Assembly: GCF_033001325.1 (NCBI RefSeq)
Contig: NZ_CP133111.1
Location: 3,736,501-3,800,500, forward strand
Reading direction: 5' to 3'
Origin: Rhodopseudomonas sp. BAL398
GTDB taxonomy: Bacteria; Pseudomonadota; Alphaproteobacteria; Rhizobiales; Xanthobacteraceae
DNA length: 64,000 nt
In this document: positions 7,690 to 16,725 of the stretch, piece by piece
Position numbering within the stretch: the stretch's first letter is position 1
Layout of the letters: the number at the start of each line of letters is the position of its first letter
Notes under the pieces: generated by a model
Database searches by the model: none
The model's input: only the letters and a program-made list of their open reading frames with translations
What the model was told of the DNA's origin: nothing
Translations under genes and position numbers: made by a program

Positions 7690-8682
7690 ATGTCAAGACA
7701 CGTTCTATTCGCCGCGGCCGTCACGGTTGCGCTTTCCACGGCCGGCGGCGCGCAAGCGGCCTGCGAGAAAATGGACAAGGTGACGTCGGCCTGGCTGCCG
7801 ATCATGCAGACCACCGCCTATTACGTCGCGCTCAATGAAAAGCTGTTCGAGAAGGCCTGCATCGAGATCGACTCCAACAAGATGGAGTCGCCGAACCAGA
7901 TCATCGACGCACTGATCGCAGGCCGCGCCGATTTCGGTCCGCCCGGCGCCGCGGCCGGCATCGCGATGATCGCGGAATCGAAATTCCCCGGCAAGCTGAA
8001 GATCTTCGGCCTGCAGGGCGGCGGCATCAAGGCCGACCGCATCAATGACGGGCTGATCGTCAAGCCGGACAGCCCGATCAAGTCGTTCGCCGACCTCAAG
8101 GGCAAGACGCTCGGCCATGTGCCCGGCATCCAGTGGCGGACGATTTCGCGCCACATGGTCCGCGCCGCCGGGCTCGATCCCGACAAGGACGTCAAGCTGA
8201 TCGATCTGGCGGTCGCCATGCAGGTGCCTGCGGTCGTCGGCGGCAGCGTCGACGCGACGCTGTCGCTCGAGCCGGTCGGTTCGATCGCGGTGGCCTCCGG
8301 CAAGGCGATCCGCGCCGTGACCAATCCGTGTTCGGCCGTGATCGCCGATCCGTTCTATTCCGGCGCCTCAGTGATGACCACCAAGTTCCTGAAGGAGCGG
8401 CCCGAGGTCGCCAAGCGCGTCGTTGCGGTGATCGATCAGGCCACCGATATGGTGAATGCCGATTTCGCGAAATACAAGACGGTGCTTCCGACCTATACGG
8501 CGATCAAGGCTGATCAGCTCGAACTGGTGGCGCAACCATATCTTCGCGGCTTCAAGGATCTCAACGACACCGACATCAAGTCCTATCAGGCGCTGGTCGA
8601 CATCTTCATCAAGGAAGGCGTGATGGACGGCCCGTTGAACGTCCGCGACAAGCTGTTGACGAAGGCGGAGCTCGGTAATTGA
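7690..8682 (+). CDS. ABC transporter substrate-binding protein, NMT1/SsuA type
   Basis: A 330-residue periplasmic binding protein with a signal peptide (MSRHVLFAAAVTVALSTAGGAQA) and the NMT1/SsuA fold pattern: early WLPIMQTTAYYVALNEKLFE, then MESPNQIIDALIAGRADFG, and SFADLKGKTLGHVPG before the hinge. The start is set by AAGGAG 9 nt upstream of ATG; the longer frame lacks a signal peptide. It ends with TGA inside the TTGA that begins the ATPase gene, so the two are translationally coupled. Family members bind sulfonates, thiamine precursors, nitrate or aromatic acids; which of these applies here is unknown. Confidence 0.9.
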   Translation: MSRHVLFAAAVTVALSTAGGAQAACEKMDKVTSAWLPIMQTTAYYVALNEKLFEKACIEIDSNKMESPNQIIDALIAGRADFGPPGAAAGIAMIAESKFPGKLKIFGLQGGGIKADRINDGLIVKPDSPIKSFADLKGKTLGHVPGIQWRTISRHMVRAAGLDPDKDVKLIDLAVAMQVPAVVGGSVDATLSLEPVGSIAVASGKAIRAVTNPCSAVIADPFYSGASVMTTKFLKERPEVAKRVVAVIDQATDMVNADFAKYKTVLPTYTAIKADQLELVAQPYLRGFKDLNDTDIKSYQALVDIFIKEGVMDGPLNVRDKLLTKAELGN

Positions 8683-9524
8683 GCGCGAGCAGCACCCAGA
8701 GCTCGGCGATCAAGGCCGACGGCTTGACGACGGCGGCGACGGCAGAGCCGCCGTCGTCACCGGGCGGGCGGCGGACGATGATGACCATCCGCGGCCTGCG
8801 CAAGAGCTTCAACGACACCGCCGTCTACGACGATTTCGAACTCGACCTGCCGCTCGGACATTTCATCTCGATTTTCGGCCCGAACGGTTGCGGCAAGAGC
8901 ACCCTTATCAACATGGTCTCCGGGCTGATGCCGATGGACGCCGGCGAGGTTCTGTATGACGGACAGCGCATCAGCGAAACCCGGATCTCCTACGTGTTTC
9001 AGAACTATCGCGAGGCGCTGTTCCCGTGGCTCCGGGCGATCGACAACATCCATTACCCGCTGAAGGTGATGGGGGTGCGCCGCGCCGAACGCGACCGCCG
9101 CATCGAGAAACTGCTGGCCGATTTCGAGATCCGGATCGACCTCAATGCCTACCCCTATGCGCTCTCGGGCGGTCAGCAACAGACGGTCTCGATCATTCGC
9201 GCGCTGGTGACCGAACCCGAGGTGCTGTTTCTCGACGAGCCGTTTTCGGCGCTCGACTACGAGATGACGATTTCGATGCGCGAGCAGCTACAGAAAATCT
9301 TCATGAAGACCAAGACCACCATGTTGCTGGTCTCGCACGATCTGGATGAGGCGATCGAGCTGGCCGACAAGGTCGTGCTGCTGACAAGGCGGCCAACCAG
9401 GGTCGCCGAGATCGTCGACATCGAGCTGCCGTGGCCGCGCAATCTGGACGTGACCACCGGGGAGAACTTCATGGCGCTGAAGCGGCACTGCCTCGATCGC
9501 TTCTGGCAGGAAGTCAAAAAGTGA
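8679..9524 (+). CDS. ABC transporter ATP-binding protein, SsuB/TauB type
   Basis: A 281-residue nucleotide-binding subunit. Walker A (GPNGCGKST), Q-loop (YVFQNYREALFPW), signature (LSGGQQQTVSIIRAL), Walker B (EVLFLDEPFSALD) and the H-loop (LLVSHDLDEA) are all intact. The signature has QQQT where most relatives have QQQR. The assigned start is a TTG that overlaps the stop of the preceding gene (TTGA). An ATG at 8778 would remove an unconserved alanine/threonine-rich leader of 33 residues and is a serious alternative. It energises the importer encoded by the two genes before it. Confidence 0.9.
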   Translation: MSASSTQSSAIKADGLTTAATAEPPSSPGGRRTMMTIRGLRKSFNDTAVYDDFELDLPLGHFISIFGPNGCGKSTLINMVSGLMPMDAGEVLYDGQRISETRISYVFQNYREALFPWLRAIDNIHYPLKVMGVRRAERDRRIEKLLADFEIRIDLNAYPYALSGGQQQTVSIIRALVTEPEVLFLDEPFSALDYEMTISMREQLQKIFMKTKTTMLLVSHDLDEAIELADKVVLLTRRPTRVAEIVDIELPWPRNLDVTTGENFMALKRHCLDRFWQEVKK

Positions 9525-9615
9525 GCAGCTAACGACAACGACCGAGATTGCGCGATCGCCGTCACGATGCGGCGGGCTGATGCGCCTGACGTAACACCTA
9601 TCACTGGAGATAAAG

Positions 9616-11289
9616 ATGACGAAGCGCCGTTTTCGCGCCGCCGCGGTACAGACCCTCGCCCGGCTTGGAGATTTCGACTACAACATCACGCTGGCCACAC
9701 GCTATGTCGAGGACGCAGTGCGGCAGGGCGCCGAACTGATCGTGTTTCCCGAATGCATGGACACCGGCTATCTGTTCGATTCGCCCGCGCATTGCCGCGA
9801 ATTGGCCGAGACGCTGACGGATGGCCCATTCGTCAAGGCGCTGTCGGCGCTCAGCCGCAAGCACGGCGTCTATATCGCCTCCGGCATCACCGAATGGGAT
9901 CCGGCGAAGGAGAAAATCTTCAACACCGGCATCATGTTCGACCGCAAGGGTGAACTCGCCTGCCACTACCACAAGCAGTTTCTCGCGACCCACGATCAGA
10001 ACTGGTTCTCTTTCGGCGAACGCGGCTGCCCGGTGGTCGACACTGATCTCGGCCGGATCGGCCTGCTGATCTGCTTCGACGGCCGTATTCCGGAAATTTT
10101 CCGCTCGATGGCGATGCAGGGCGCCGAGGTGATCGTCGACATGGCGAATTTCTTCGCGATGGACCAGGCCGACATGTGGGGCCCGGCGCGCAGCTATGAG
10201 AACGGCGTCTGGCTGGTTGCCGCCACCAAGGCCGGCTATGAGCGCTCGATCTATTATCCGGGCGGCAGCATGATCGTCGACCCCAAGGGCCAGGTGGTGT
10301 CGAAGGTGCCCTACGACACCCACGGCATGTCGATCGCCACCATTGATCTTGACGCCGCCGCCGACAAATCGATCTATGCGGCCAATGACAAGATCGCCGA
10401 TCGCCGGCCGGAGACCTACGGCATCATGGCGCTACCCTATGCGCAGACGCCGGTGTACCGCATCGCCGATCAGCCGCTGATCCCGTCGCAATCCGTCACC
10501 AAGGTTGCCGCGGTGCAGATGCATGTGACCACCGAGGCAACCGTCGCCGACGTGCTCGACATGGTCGATCACACCGCCAAGCTCGGCGTGAAGGTGCTGG
10601 TGCTGCCGGAATACGCCTTTGCGCCGCAATACATTCTCGCGCCGGACGAAGCCGCCGCGCTCGCCGACCAGAGCGCGGCGAATCTATCAGGGGTGTCGAA
10701 GATCGCCGCGACCTATGGCTGCCTGATCGCCACGCCAATCATCGAGCACGCCGCCGCCGGGCTCCATGTGACGACCGTGCTGGTCGGCCCGGACGGCAAG
10801 GAGATCGGCCGCTATCGCAAGACCCATCTGACCGCCGACGAGCGCAAATGGGCGGTCGCGGGCGATACCTATCCGGTGTTTGACACGCCGTTCGGCCGCA
10901 TCGGCGTGATGTCGGGCTATGACGCGGTGTTTCCGGAGACCTCGCGCTGCCTGGCGATCGGCGGCGCGGACATCATCCTGTGGCCGGCGGCGTTGCGGGA
11001 GCCGTTCGAACGCGAGCTGCTGGCGGTGCCGCGCGCCGAGGACAATCGGGTGGCGGTGGTGCTGGCCAATCGCGTCGACTGCCCCTACCCCGGCGGCAGC
11101 GTGGTGATCCCGCCGACCGGCTTCCCGCAATGGGACATCAACATTGCGGCGCCGCGGGTGTTCAAGCTCGGCGCGGTGATGCCCAAGCATATCGACCTGG
11201 CGGTGTGCCGGCAGAAGCTGATGATTCCGAAGGTCGACATGTTTGCAAACCGGCTGGTGGACACTTACGCTCCGATCGTCGCGGCCTAG
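9616..11289 (+). CDS. Tandem two-domain nitrilase-superfamily protein, second domain degenerate
   Basis: A 557-residue protein made of two carbon-nitrogen hydrolase domains; typical members have one of about 270 residues. Domain 1 (about 5-285) has the full catalytic triad: E46 in VFPEC, K120 in HYHKQF and C153 in LLICFDGRIPE. Domain 2 (about 290-550) keeps E332 (VLPEYAF) and K402 (YRKTH), but its nucleophile position is glycine, G434, in GVMSGYDAVFPE. Domain 2 therefore should not hydrolyse amides or nitriles and may be structural or regulatory, replacing one subunit of the usual dimer. The gene follows the ABC importer by 91 bp, so the probable substrate is an imported nitrile, amide or carbamoyl compound; that is inference. 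Confidence 0.88.
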   Translation: MTKRRFRAAAVQTLARLGDFDYNITLATRYVEDAVRQGAELIVFPECMDTGYLFDSPAHCRELAETLTDGPFVKALSALSRKHGVYIASGITEWDPAKEKIFNTGIMFDRKGELACHYHKQFLATHDQNWFSFGERGCPVVDTDLGRIGLLICFDGRIPEIFRSMAMQGAEVIVDMANFFAMDQADMWGPARSYENGVWLVAATKAGYERSIYYPGGSMIVDPKGQVVSKVPYDTHGMSIATIDLDAAADKSIYAANDKIADRRPETYGIMALPYAQTPVYRIADQPLIPSQSVTKVAAVQMHVTTEATVADVLDMVDHTAKLGVKVLVLPEYAFAPQYILAPDEAAALADQSAANLSGVSKIAATYGCLIATPIIEHAAAGLHVTTVLVGPDGKEIGRYRKTHLTADERKWAVAGDTYPVFDTPFGRIGVMSGYDAVFPETSRCLAIGGADIILWPAALREPFERELLAVPRAEDNRVAVVLANRVDCPYPGGSVVIPPTGFPQWDINIAAPRVFKLGAVMPKHIDLAVCRQKLMIPKVDMFANRLVDTYAPIVAA

Positions 11290-11371
11290 CCGGTCCATCT
11301 CGGGCCGGCGGTTCGCCGCATCCAAAGCCGTCGGCCCAGGCCGGCGGCAGCCGCGAAGGACGGTCGAGAGT

Positions 11372-12316
11372 GTGCCCAAGCCGCAGCGCAAGCTTCGCTA
11401 CGATTGGAATGACGTCGTCTACTTTCTCGAAGTGGCGCGTCAGCGCAATCTGGTCCGCGCCGCCGAGAAGCTGAAGGTCGACCACACCACGGTCAGCCGA
11501 CGAATTCGCGAGTTGGAGCGCAGCCTTGGCGCAACCCTGTTCAAGCGCAGCAAGTCCGGCTTTGCGCTCACCGAAATCGGGCTGCGCCTGCTGCAATATG
11601 CCGAGGGCATGGAGAGCCAGGCCAACGGAATGGTGGAGGCGATCGGGATCGAGGCCGCCGAAGCCGGCGGCGCGGTCCGGATTGCCGCGATGGAGGGGAT
11701 CGGCAGCTTTTATCTGACCCGGTGCATCGGCGATTTCAACAAGCTCTACCCGTCGATCCAGGTTGAATTGATCACCGACACGCGGCTGCTCGATCTGAGC
11801 CGGCGCGAGGCGGATATCTTCGTCAGTTTTTTCCGGCCGCAGGGCAAGCGCCTGTCGGTCAAGAAACTCGGCGAATTCAAGATCTCGCTTTACAGCGCCA
11901 GCGACTATTTCGACGATCGCGACTTTCCGAAAACCGTGAAGGCGCTCGAGGGTCACGCCTTCATCGACTTCATCGAGGATCACATCTACAGCAACGAGAA
12001 CCGCTGGCTGTCGGACATCTTGCGCCCGGCCCACACCGTGTTCCGCAGCACCAGTCTGGTCGCCCAGTATCTCGCCGTGGTTGGCGGACAGGGCATCGCC
12101 ATGCTGCCGTCCTATGTGGCGGCGAGCGCCACCAATCTGCGACCGGTGATGCCCGAATTGTTCACGATGCGGGACATCTGGTTGTCGGTCCATGAGGACC
12201 TGTTGCATATCGCACGCATCAAGGCGTTGACCGCGTTCCTGGAGAAGCGCATCGCGGCCGACAAGACATTCTTGAATTCGGTGAGAATAGCAAAGGGAAG
12301 CCGAACCCGGGACTAG
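11372..12316 (+). CDS. LysR-family transcription regulator
   Basis: A 314-residue regulator. Its N-terminal winged helix (YDWNDVVYFLEVARQRNLVR, then a recognition stretch with HTTVSRRIRELE) is followed by a substrate-binding effector domain of periplasmic-binding fold. It starts with GTG at 11372, which has GAAGGA 11 nt upstream; earlier in-frame sequence is not homologous in character. It lies 82 bp after the double nitrilase gene and 55 bp before the FAD dehydrogenase, all on one strand, so it probably controls this import and degradation cluster in response to the substrate or an intermediate. Confidence 0.9.
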   Translation: MPKPQRKLRYDWNDVVYFLEVARQRNLVRAAEKLKVDHTTVSRRIRELERSLGATLFKRSKSGFALTEIGLRLLQYAEGMESQANGMVEAIGIEAAEAGGAVRIAAMEGIGSFYLTRCIGDFNKLYPSIQVELITDTRLLDLSRREADIFVSFFRPQGKRLSVKKLGEFKISLYSASDYFDDRDFPKTVKALEGHAFIDFIEDHIYSNENRWLSDILRPAHTVFRSTSLVAQYLAVVGGQGIAMLPSYVAASATNLRPVMPELFTMRDIWLSVHEDLLHIARIKALTAFLEKRIAADKTFLNSVRIAKGSRTRD

Positions 12317-12371
12317 CGGATCTGTAGCGAAGCCGGCTTCGATACTCCGCAGCGGCGAATTGGAGCACCGC

Positions 12372-14030
12372 ATGGCGATGGATGCAGACGTGATCGTGGT
12401 CGGCGGCGGGCTCGCGGGGCTGGTGGCCGCCACCGAAATCGCCGATGCCGGCAAGCGCGTCATCGTGCTCGACCAGGAGGGCGAACAGAATCTCGGCGGC
12501 CAGGCGTTCTGGTCGTTCGGCGGTCTGTTCCTGGTGGACTCGCCGGAGCAGCGCCGGCTCGGCATCAAGGACAGTTTTGAGCTGGCGTTGCAGGACTGGA
12601 ACGGCGCCGCCGGCTTCGACCGCGACGAGGACAACTGGCCGCGACGCTGGGCCGAGGCCTATGTGGGCTTCGCCGCCGGCGAGAAGCGCGGCTGGTTGCG
12701 CGCGTTGGGGCACAGGATCTTCCCGGTGGTCGGCTGGGCCGAGCGCGGCGGCTATGACGCGATGGGGCACGGCAATTCGGTGCCGCGGTTTCACGTCACC
12801 TGGGGCACCGGCCCCGGCATCGTCGAACCATTCGAACGGCGCGCCCGGCAGGCCGAGGCCGCGGGCCGGCTGACCTTCCGGTTTCGCCACCGCGTCGACG
12901 CGCTGATCGTCAGCAACGGCACCGTCGAGGGCGTCAGCGGCGCGATCCTGGAGCCGACCGAAGTAGCCCGCGGCGTCAGCAGTTCGCGCGTGGTCGTCGG
13001 CGATTTCAGCCTGCGCGCCGGTGCCGTGATCGTTGCCTCCGGCGGCATCGGCGGCAATCACGATCTGGTTCGGCAGAACTGGCCTAAACGCCTGGGCTCA
13101 CCGCCGAAGCGGATGCTGAGCGGCGTGCCGGCGCATGTCGACGGCCGCATGATCGGCATCACCGAGCAAGCCGGCGCGCGGCTGATCAACCGCGACCGGA
13201 TGTGGCACTATGTCGAGGGCATCGAGAATTTCGCGCCGATCTGGCCGATGCACGCGATCCGCATCCTGCCCGGCCCGTCATCGATGTGGTTCGACGCCAC
13301 CGGAAAGCGGCTGCCGGCGCCGCAATTTCCCGGCTCCGACACGTTGGGGCAGCTCAACTACATCATGTCGACCGGCTATGATTACTCCTGGTTCGTGCTG
13401 ACCCAGGCCATCATCAAGAAGGAATTCGCGCTGTCGGGCTCCGAGCAGAATCCCGACCTCACCGGCAAGAGCTGGCTGATGACCGCGGGCCGCGCCACCA
13501 ACAAGGGCGCGCCGGCGCCGGTGGAGGCATTCAAGCGCCAGGGCATCGATTTCATCGTGCGCGACAACCTCGCCGATCTGGTCGCGGCGATGAACGCGCT
13601 CAGCGGCGACGACCTGCTGCGCCACGATCACATCAAGGCGCAGATCGAAGCGCGCGACCGCGAGATCGCCAATCCCTTCGTCAAGGACGCGCAGGTGATG
13701 AACATCCACAATGCGCGGCGCTATATCGGCGATCGCCTGATCCGTACCGCCAAGCCGCACCGGATTCTCGATCCTGCGCATGGCCCGTTGATCGCAGTGC
13801 GGCTGAATATTCTCACCCGCAAGACGCTGGGCGGCTTCGAGACCGATCTCGATGGCCGCGTCTTCGGCACCGACGGCACCATCATGCCCGGCCTCTACGC
13901 GGTCGGCGAAGCCGCCGGCTTCGGCGGCGGCGGCATGCACGGTTATCGCTCGCTGGAAGGCACGTTTCTCGGCGGTTGCCTGTTCTCCGGCCGCAATGCC
14001 GGCCGGGCGGCCGCGAAGGCGGTGAGCTAG
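12372..14030 (+). CDS. FAD-dependent dehydrogenase, flavocytochrome/ketosteroid dehydrogenase type
   Basis: A 552-residue flavoprotein of the FAD_binding_2 family (fumarate reductase, 3-ketosteroid dehydrogenase and the COG3573 group). The N-terminal dinucleotide fold VIVVGGGLAGLVAATEIA ends in an acidic residue (VLDQEGE) for the FAD ribose. A second FAD contact is near the C-terminus (GLYAVGEAAGFGGGGMHGYR). ATG 12372 is preferred because GGAG is 6 nt upstream; a TTG four codons earlier is less likely. No signal peptide, haem motif or quinone anchor is visible, so it is cytosolic. It is the last gene of the importer cluster and probably oxidises a product of the nitrilase-like step; the substrate is unknown. 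Confidence 0.82.
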   Translation: MAMDADVIVVGGGLAGLVAATEIADAGKRVIVLDQEGEQNLGGQAFWSFGGLFLVDSPEQRRLGIKDSFELALQDWNGAAGFDRDEDNWPRRWAEAYVGFAAGEKRGWLRALGHRIFPVVGWAERGGYDAMGHGNSVPRFHVTWGTGPGIVEPFERRARQAEAAGRLTFRFRHRVDALIVSNGTVEGVSGAILEPTEVARGVSSSRVVVGDFSLRAGAVIVASGGIGGNHDLVRQNWPKRLGSPPKRMLSGVPAHVDGRMIGITEQAGARLINRDRMWHYVEGIENFAPIWPMHAIRILPGPSSMWFDATGKRLPAPQFPGSDTLGQLNYIMSTGYDYSWFVLTQAIIKKEFALSGSEQNPDLTGKSWLMTAGRATNKGAPAPVEAFKRQGIDFIVRDNLADLVAAMNALSGDDLLRHDHIKAQIEARDREIANPFVKDAQVMNIHNARRYIGDRLIRTAKPHRILDPAHGPLIAVRLNILTRKTLGGFETDLDGRVFGTDGTIMPGLYAVGEAAGFGGGGMHGYRSLEGTFLGGCLFSGRNAGRAAAKAVS

Positions 14031-14031
14031 C

Positions 14032-14076
14032 GCATGATCCCGAAAAGTGGATCCCGGCTTTCGGAAAAGATCACAA
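14032..14076. repeat. Dispersed palindromic repeat, type B
   Basis: Contains GCATGATCCCGAAAAGTGG and the complementary-looking TTTCGGAAAAGATCA. The same element occurs at 28737-28786 with nearly identical sequence. It begins immediately after the stop codon of the FAD dehydrogenase, so it is transcribed and could form a 3' hairpin. Elements beginning GCATGATCCCGAAAAG are widespread in this bacterial group. Confidence 0.8.
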
Positions 14077-14100
14077 CAAGCGGGTGCGATCAGCGCCCGT

Positions 14101-14337
14101 TCAGCGATCGTCGTCCGTGCTTTGCGCCGCGTTCTTTTGTCGCGGCGATGCGCGCGAGCCAACTTCCTGGCACGGGATCGCCACCCAGGCGCCATTCGCA
14201 TCGCGCTGATACGAACTGCATGACGACGACGCGGAGCTGTCGTCTCGCTGATGATCGGAATTCGCGGCCAGAGCCGGCACGGACAGAATGGCGAGCGCCG
14301 CAAGGGCGCCGGCGGTGATTGCACCTGCTGTTCGCAT
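14101..14337 (-). CDS. Small secreted protein of unknown function
   Basis: A 78-residue protein with a strong signal peptide (MRTAGAITAGALAALAILSVPALA). The mature part of about 54 residues is serine- and aspartate-rich with two cysteines (SSSCSSYQ and AIPCQEV), spaced so that they could form one disulfide. TAGGAG lies 8 nt upstream of the ATG on the minus strand, which supports a real gene. There is no recognised domain. It is convergent with the FAD dehydrogenase and divergent from the next secreted protein gene. Confidence 0.7.
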   Translation of the reverse strand: MRTAGAITAGALAALAILSVPALAANSDHQRDDSSASSSCSSYQRDANGAWVAIPCQEVGSRASPRQKNAAQSTDDDR

Positions 14338-14416
14338 GGTTCGGTTCTCCTATTTGAACGCGAGCTATGTCAAACCCGGGTCGTTGTCGATAAGGGTCCC
14401 TAACATAGTCTGTGCA

Positions 14417-14442
14417 GAATTTGCTTAATGTTTGGCAAATTC
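14417..14442. promoter_or_regulatory. Inverted repeat between two divergent secreted-protein genes
   Basis: Perfect 8-bp arms GAATTTGC and GCAAATTC with a 10-nt spacer. It is the clearest feature of the 314-bp gene-free gap 14338-14651, whose local AT content is high. It could be an operator for either divergent gene or a transcript hairpin. No regulator consensus was recognised. Confidence 0.35.
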
Positions 14443-14651
14443 CACATCATATCCGCATGTCCGCGCCGCGCATGGCGCTGCGACGCAAGTACTATCGCGC
14501 GCGTCGCCGCGGATCCCGACAACGATCGCAGGCCGCGAAGGCCGGCATTAACGATGTCCATAAAGCTTGATTCGCGACTTGCGTTGACGGCATCGCCGCG
14601 CGCAACCCATGATGCGCGCAGATTGCAACCCGAAGGCGCACAGGAACCACC

Positions 14652-15026
14652 ATGTCACGCATCTCCGCAATTCTCATCGCTTCCGCCGTCGCAGCCGTTG
14701 CGCTGCCGACCGCCGCTTCCGCCGGATGCTCCTCCTGCTACACGCCGCCGCCGTGCTACACCTGCTATCAGCAGCAAGTGATACCGCCGCAATACCGCAC
14801 CGTGCAGGAAACCGTGGTGGTGTCCCCCGGCCGCGTGATCGCGCATCGCACCCCGGCGCAGTATCGTACCGTGATGGTGCCCAAGACCGTGATGGTGGCG
14901 CCCGAAGGCGTGGCCTATGAACGGATCGCTCCGCAATATGGCGTGCGCGAGCGGGTCGAGATGGTGGCGCCGGCGCGCGCCTACTACGTCCCGGTGCGCC
15001 CGCGCTGCGGCGGCTGCGGCTACTGA
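14652..15026 (+). CDS. Secreted cysteine/tyrosine-rich repeat protein
   Basis: A 124-residue exported protein with signal peptide MSRISAILIASAVAAVALPTAASA. The mature region starts with a Cys/Pro/Tyr block (GCSSCYTPPPCYTCYQQQ). It continues with three related PQYRTV/AQYRTV/PQYGVRE segments, each followed by a valine-rich strand, and ends with RCGGCGY. The pattern suggests a small beta-rich, disulfide-bonded envelope protein. It has a proper ribosome-binding site (AGGA) and is followed by a GC-rich hairpin. Its function is unknown; similar short proteins are common in rhizobia. Confidence 0.75.
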   Translation: MSRISAILIASAVAAVALPTAASAGCSSCYTPPPCYTCYQQQVIPPQYRTVQETVVVSPGRVIAHRTPAQYRTVMVPKTVMVAPEGVAYERIAPQYGVRERVEMVAPARAYYVPVRPRCGGCGY

Positions 15027-15080
15027 GTCCGCAGTCCGGTCGACGGCGCAAGCGGACCCATCAGCGTCGAATTCATCACA

Positions 15081-15107
15081 CAATGCCCGGCCTCGCGCCG
15101 GGCATTG
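15081..15107 (+). terminator. Strong hairpin, probable terminator after the secreted repeat protein
   Basis: A perfect 11-bp stem, CAATGCCCGGC with GCCGGGCATTG, around a 5-nt loop. It starts 54 bp after the stop codon. There is no clear U-tract after it, so efficiency as an intrinsic terminator is uncertain; it may instead protect the 3' end. Confidence 0.6.
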
Positions 15108-15124
15108 TCGCGAGTCTCGCTTCA

Positions 15125-15261
15125 CCTCTCCCATAGGAGAGGTCGGCGCACCCGGATCGGCGCTTCACGCCGTCCGGGCACAGGCTCCGCGCCGGGTGAG
15201 GGGTTTTCGCCTCGCGAGAGATCGTCCCCCCTCACCCCAACCCTCTCCCTACGGGAGAGGG
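15125..15261. repeat. GC-rich palindromic repeat, type C (CTCTCC variant)
   Basis: Starts CCTCTCCCATAGGAGAGG and ends CCCTCTCCCTACGGGAGAGG, with CCGGGTGAGGGG and CCCCTCACCCC inside. Two terminal hairpins flank a longer inverted arrangement. Related copies lie at 43364-43412 and, in the CTCCCCCTTGCGGGGAGGG form, at 22784, 23921, 56778 and inside polA at 61290. With the hairpin at 15081 it fills the 326-bp gap 15027-15352. Confidence 0.85.
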
Positions 15262-15352
15262 AGCGCGCTGTCGCCGTGGCGATGCTTCGGACAAATCAAA
15301 CCAGACGACGAGCAAGTTTGCACGCGTGGCCCAGATCCAGGCGCGGCACGGC

Positions 15353-16516
15353 TCAGCTGCGGCGGAATGGCAGCCTTGGGCCGTCGAGCTTGCGCAGGCC
15401 CGGTTCGCGGCGTTCCAGCCACCAGCCATATTGCTTGGGCCAGTCGGCAAACACCTCGTCGTCCTCGGTGAGTTCGAGCTGGGCGTGCAGCGGCCAGTTC
15501 GGATCGAACAGCGCCTCGCGGCCGATCGCCACCAGATCGGCCTGGCCCTGCTCGACGATGCTCTCGGCCTGGTCCGGATGCAGGATCAGCCCGACCGCAA
15601 TGGTGGGGATCTCGGCCTCGCTGCGGATCGACGCGGCGAATGGCACCTGAAAACCGTAGCCGCGCGGAATCCGCGCCGCGGTGGCGGAGCCGACCAGGCC
15701 ACCGGAGGAGCAATCGATGATGTCGACGCCGCATAGCTTGGCCTGCTGCGCAAACGCCACCGAATCGGCCAGCTCGATACCGCCCGCGACGCCGTCGACC
15801 GACGAGATCCGCACCGCCAGCGGCAGCGATTCGGGCCAGGCGGCGCGAACGGTCTCGATGATCCGCAGCGGATAGCGCATTCGCCCGGCGCGATCGCCGC
15901 CATAGGAATCGCTGCGCTTGTTGGTCAGCGGCGACAGGAATGCGTGCAGCAGATAGCCATGGGCGCAATGCACTTCGAGCATCTCGAAGCCGGCATCGGC
16001 GGCGCGCAACGTGGCCAGCCGCCATTGCTCGCACAATTCGTCGAGCTCGTCCTCGGTCAATTCCTGCGGCGCCAGCCAGCCCTCATCCATCGGAATCGGA
16101 CTCGGCGCCACGATGGTCCAGGGCATATCGCCGCGGGCACGATCGGACTCGTCGAGCGCGGCATTGCCGAACCACGGCCGCTGCATGCTGCCCTTGCGCC
16201 CGGCATGGGCGAGCTGGATCGCCGGCACCGCGCCATTGTCGCGGATGAAGGCGGCGATGCGCTGCAGCGGCTTGATCTGGGCGTCGTCCCACAGCCCGAC
16301 ATCGCCATGGGTGATGCGGCCCTGCGCCGTTACCGCGGTCGCCTCCATCATCACGATTCCGGCGCCGCCCTGGGCGAATTTGCCCAGATGCACCAGATGC
16401 CAGTCATTGGCCACGCCATCGACCGCTGAATATTGGCACATCGGCGAGATCAGGATCCGGTTCTTGGCGGTGATCCCGCGCAGGCTGAACGGACGAAAGA
16501 GTGGCGGCTGCGGCAT
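15353..16516 (-). CDS. NADH:flavin oxidoreductase, Old Yellow Enzyme family (YqjM-like)
   Basis: A 387-residue FMN enzyme that reduces activated C=C bonds of enones and related compounds. It has the TIM-barrel start LFRPFSLRGITAKNRILISP followed by MCQYSA (the cysteine typical of the YqjM branch), the substrate-binding pair in AIQLAHAGRKGS, the catalytic-region motif HCAHGYLLHAFLSPLTNKR and the phosphate-binding end VAIGREALFDPNWP. The length is normal for the longer YqjM type. It is divergent from the Bug-type receptor gene with a 209-bp gap. A role in aromatic or xenobiotic metabolism is plausible from the neighbouring cluster but not shown. Confidence 0.9.
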   Translation of the reverse strand: MPQPPLFRPFSLRGITAKNRILISPMCQYSAVDGVANDWHLVHLGKFAQGGAGIVMMEATAVTAQGRITHGDVGLWDDAQIKPLQRIAAFIRDNGAVPAIQLAHAGRKGSMQRPWFGNAALDESDRARGDMPWTIVAPSPIPMDEGWLAPQELTEDELDELCEQWRLATLRAADAGFEMLEVHCAHGYLLHAFLSPLTNKRSDSYGGDRAGRMRYPLRIIETVRAAWPESLPLAVRISSVDGVAGGIELADSVAFAQQAKLCGVDIIDCSSGGLVGSATAARIPRGYGFQVPFAASIRSEAEIPTIAVGLILHPDQAESIVEQGQADLVAIGREALFDPNWPLHAQLELTEDDEVFADWPKQYGWWLERREPGLRKLDGPRLPFRRS

Positions 16517-16725
16517 CGGTTTACTCTCAGGCTCGCGGAGACGTGTCAGTCGTTGTCGACTGCGGTGGCGTCGGCGTCAATCCGACGGCGACGCCACTCC
16601 CGGATCGGGTAAAGACAGAAGGATAGATACTCCGTAGCATACGCTGAACTCTGGCAACGCATGGCCTCAGCGTCAATCGCTCGCTGTCGCTACAAAACCC
16701 CTCGATTCTGGAATATCCTTTTCAC

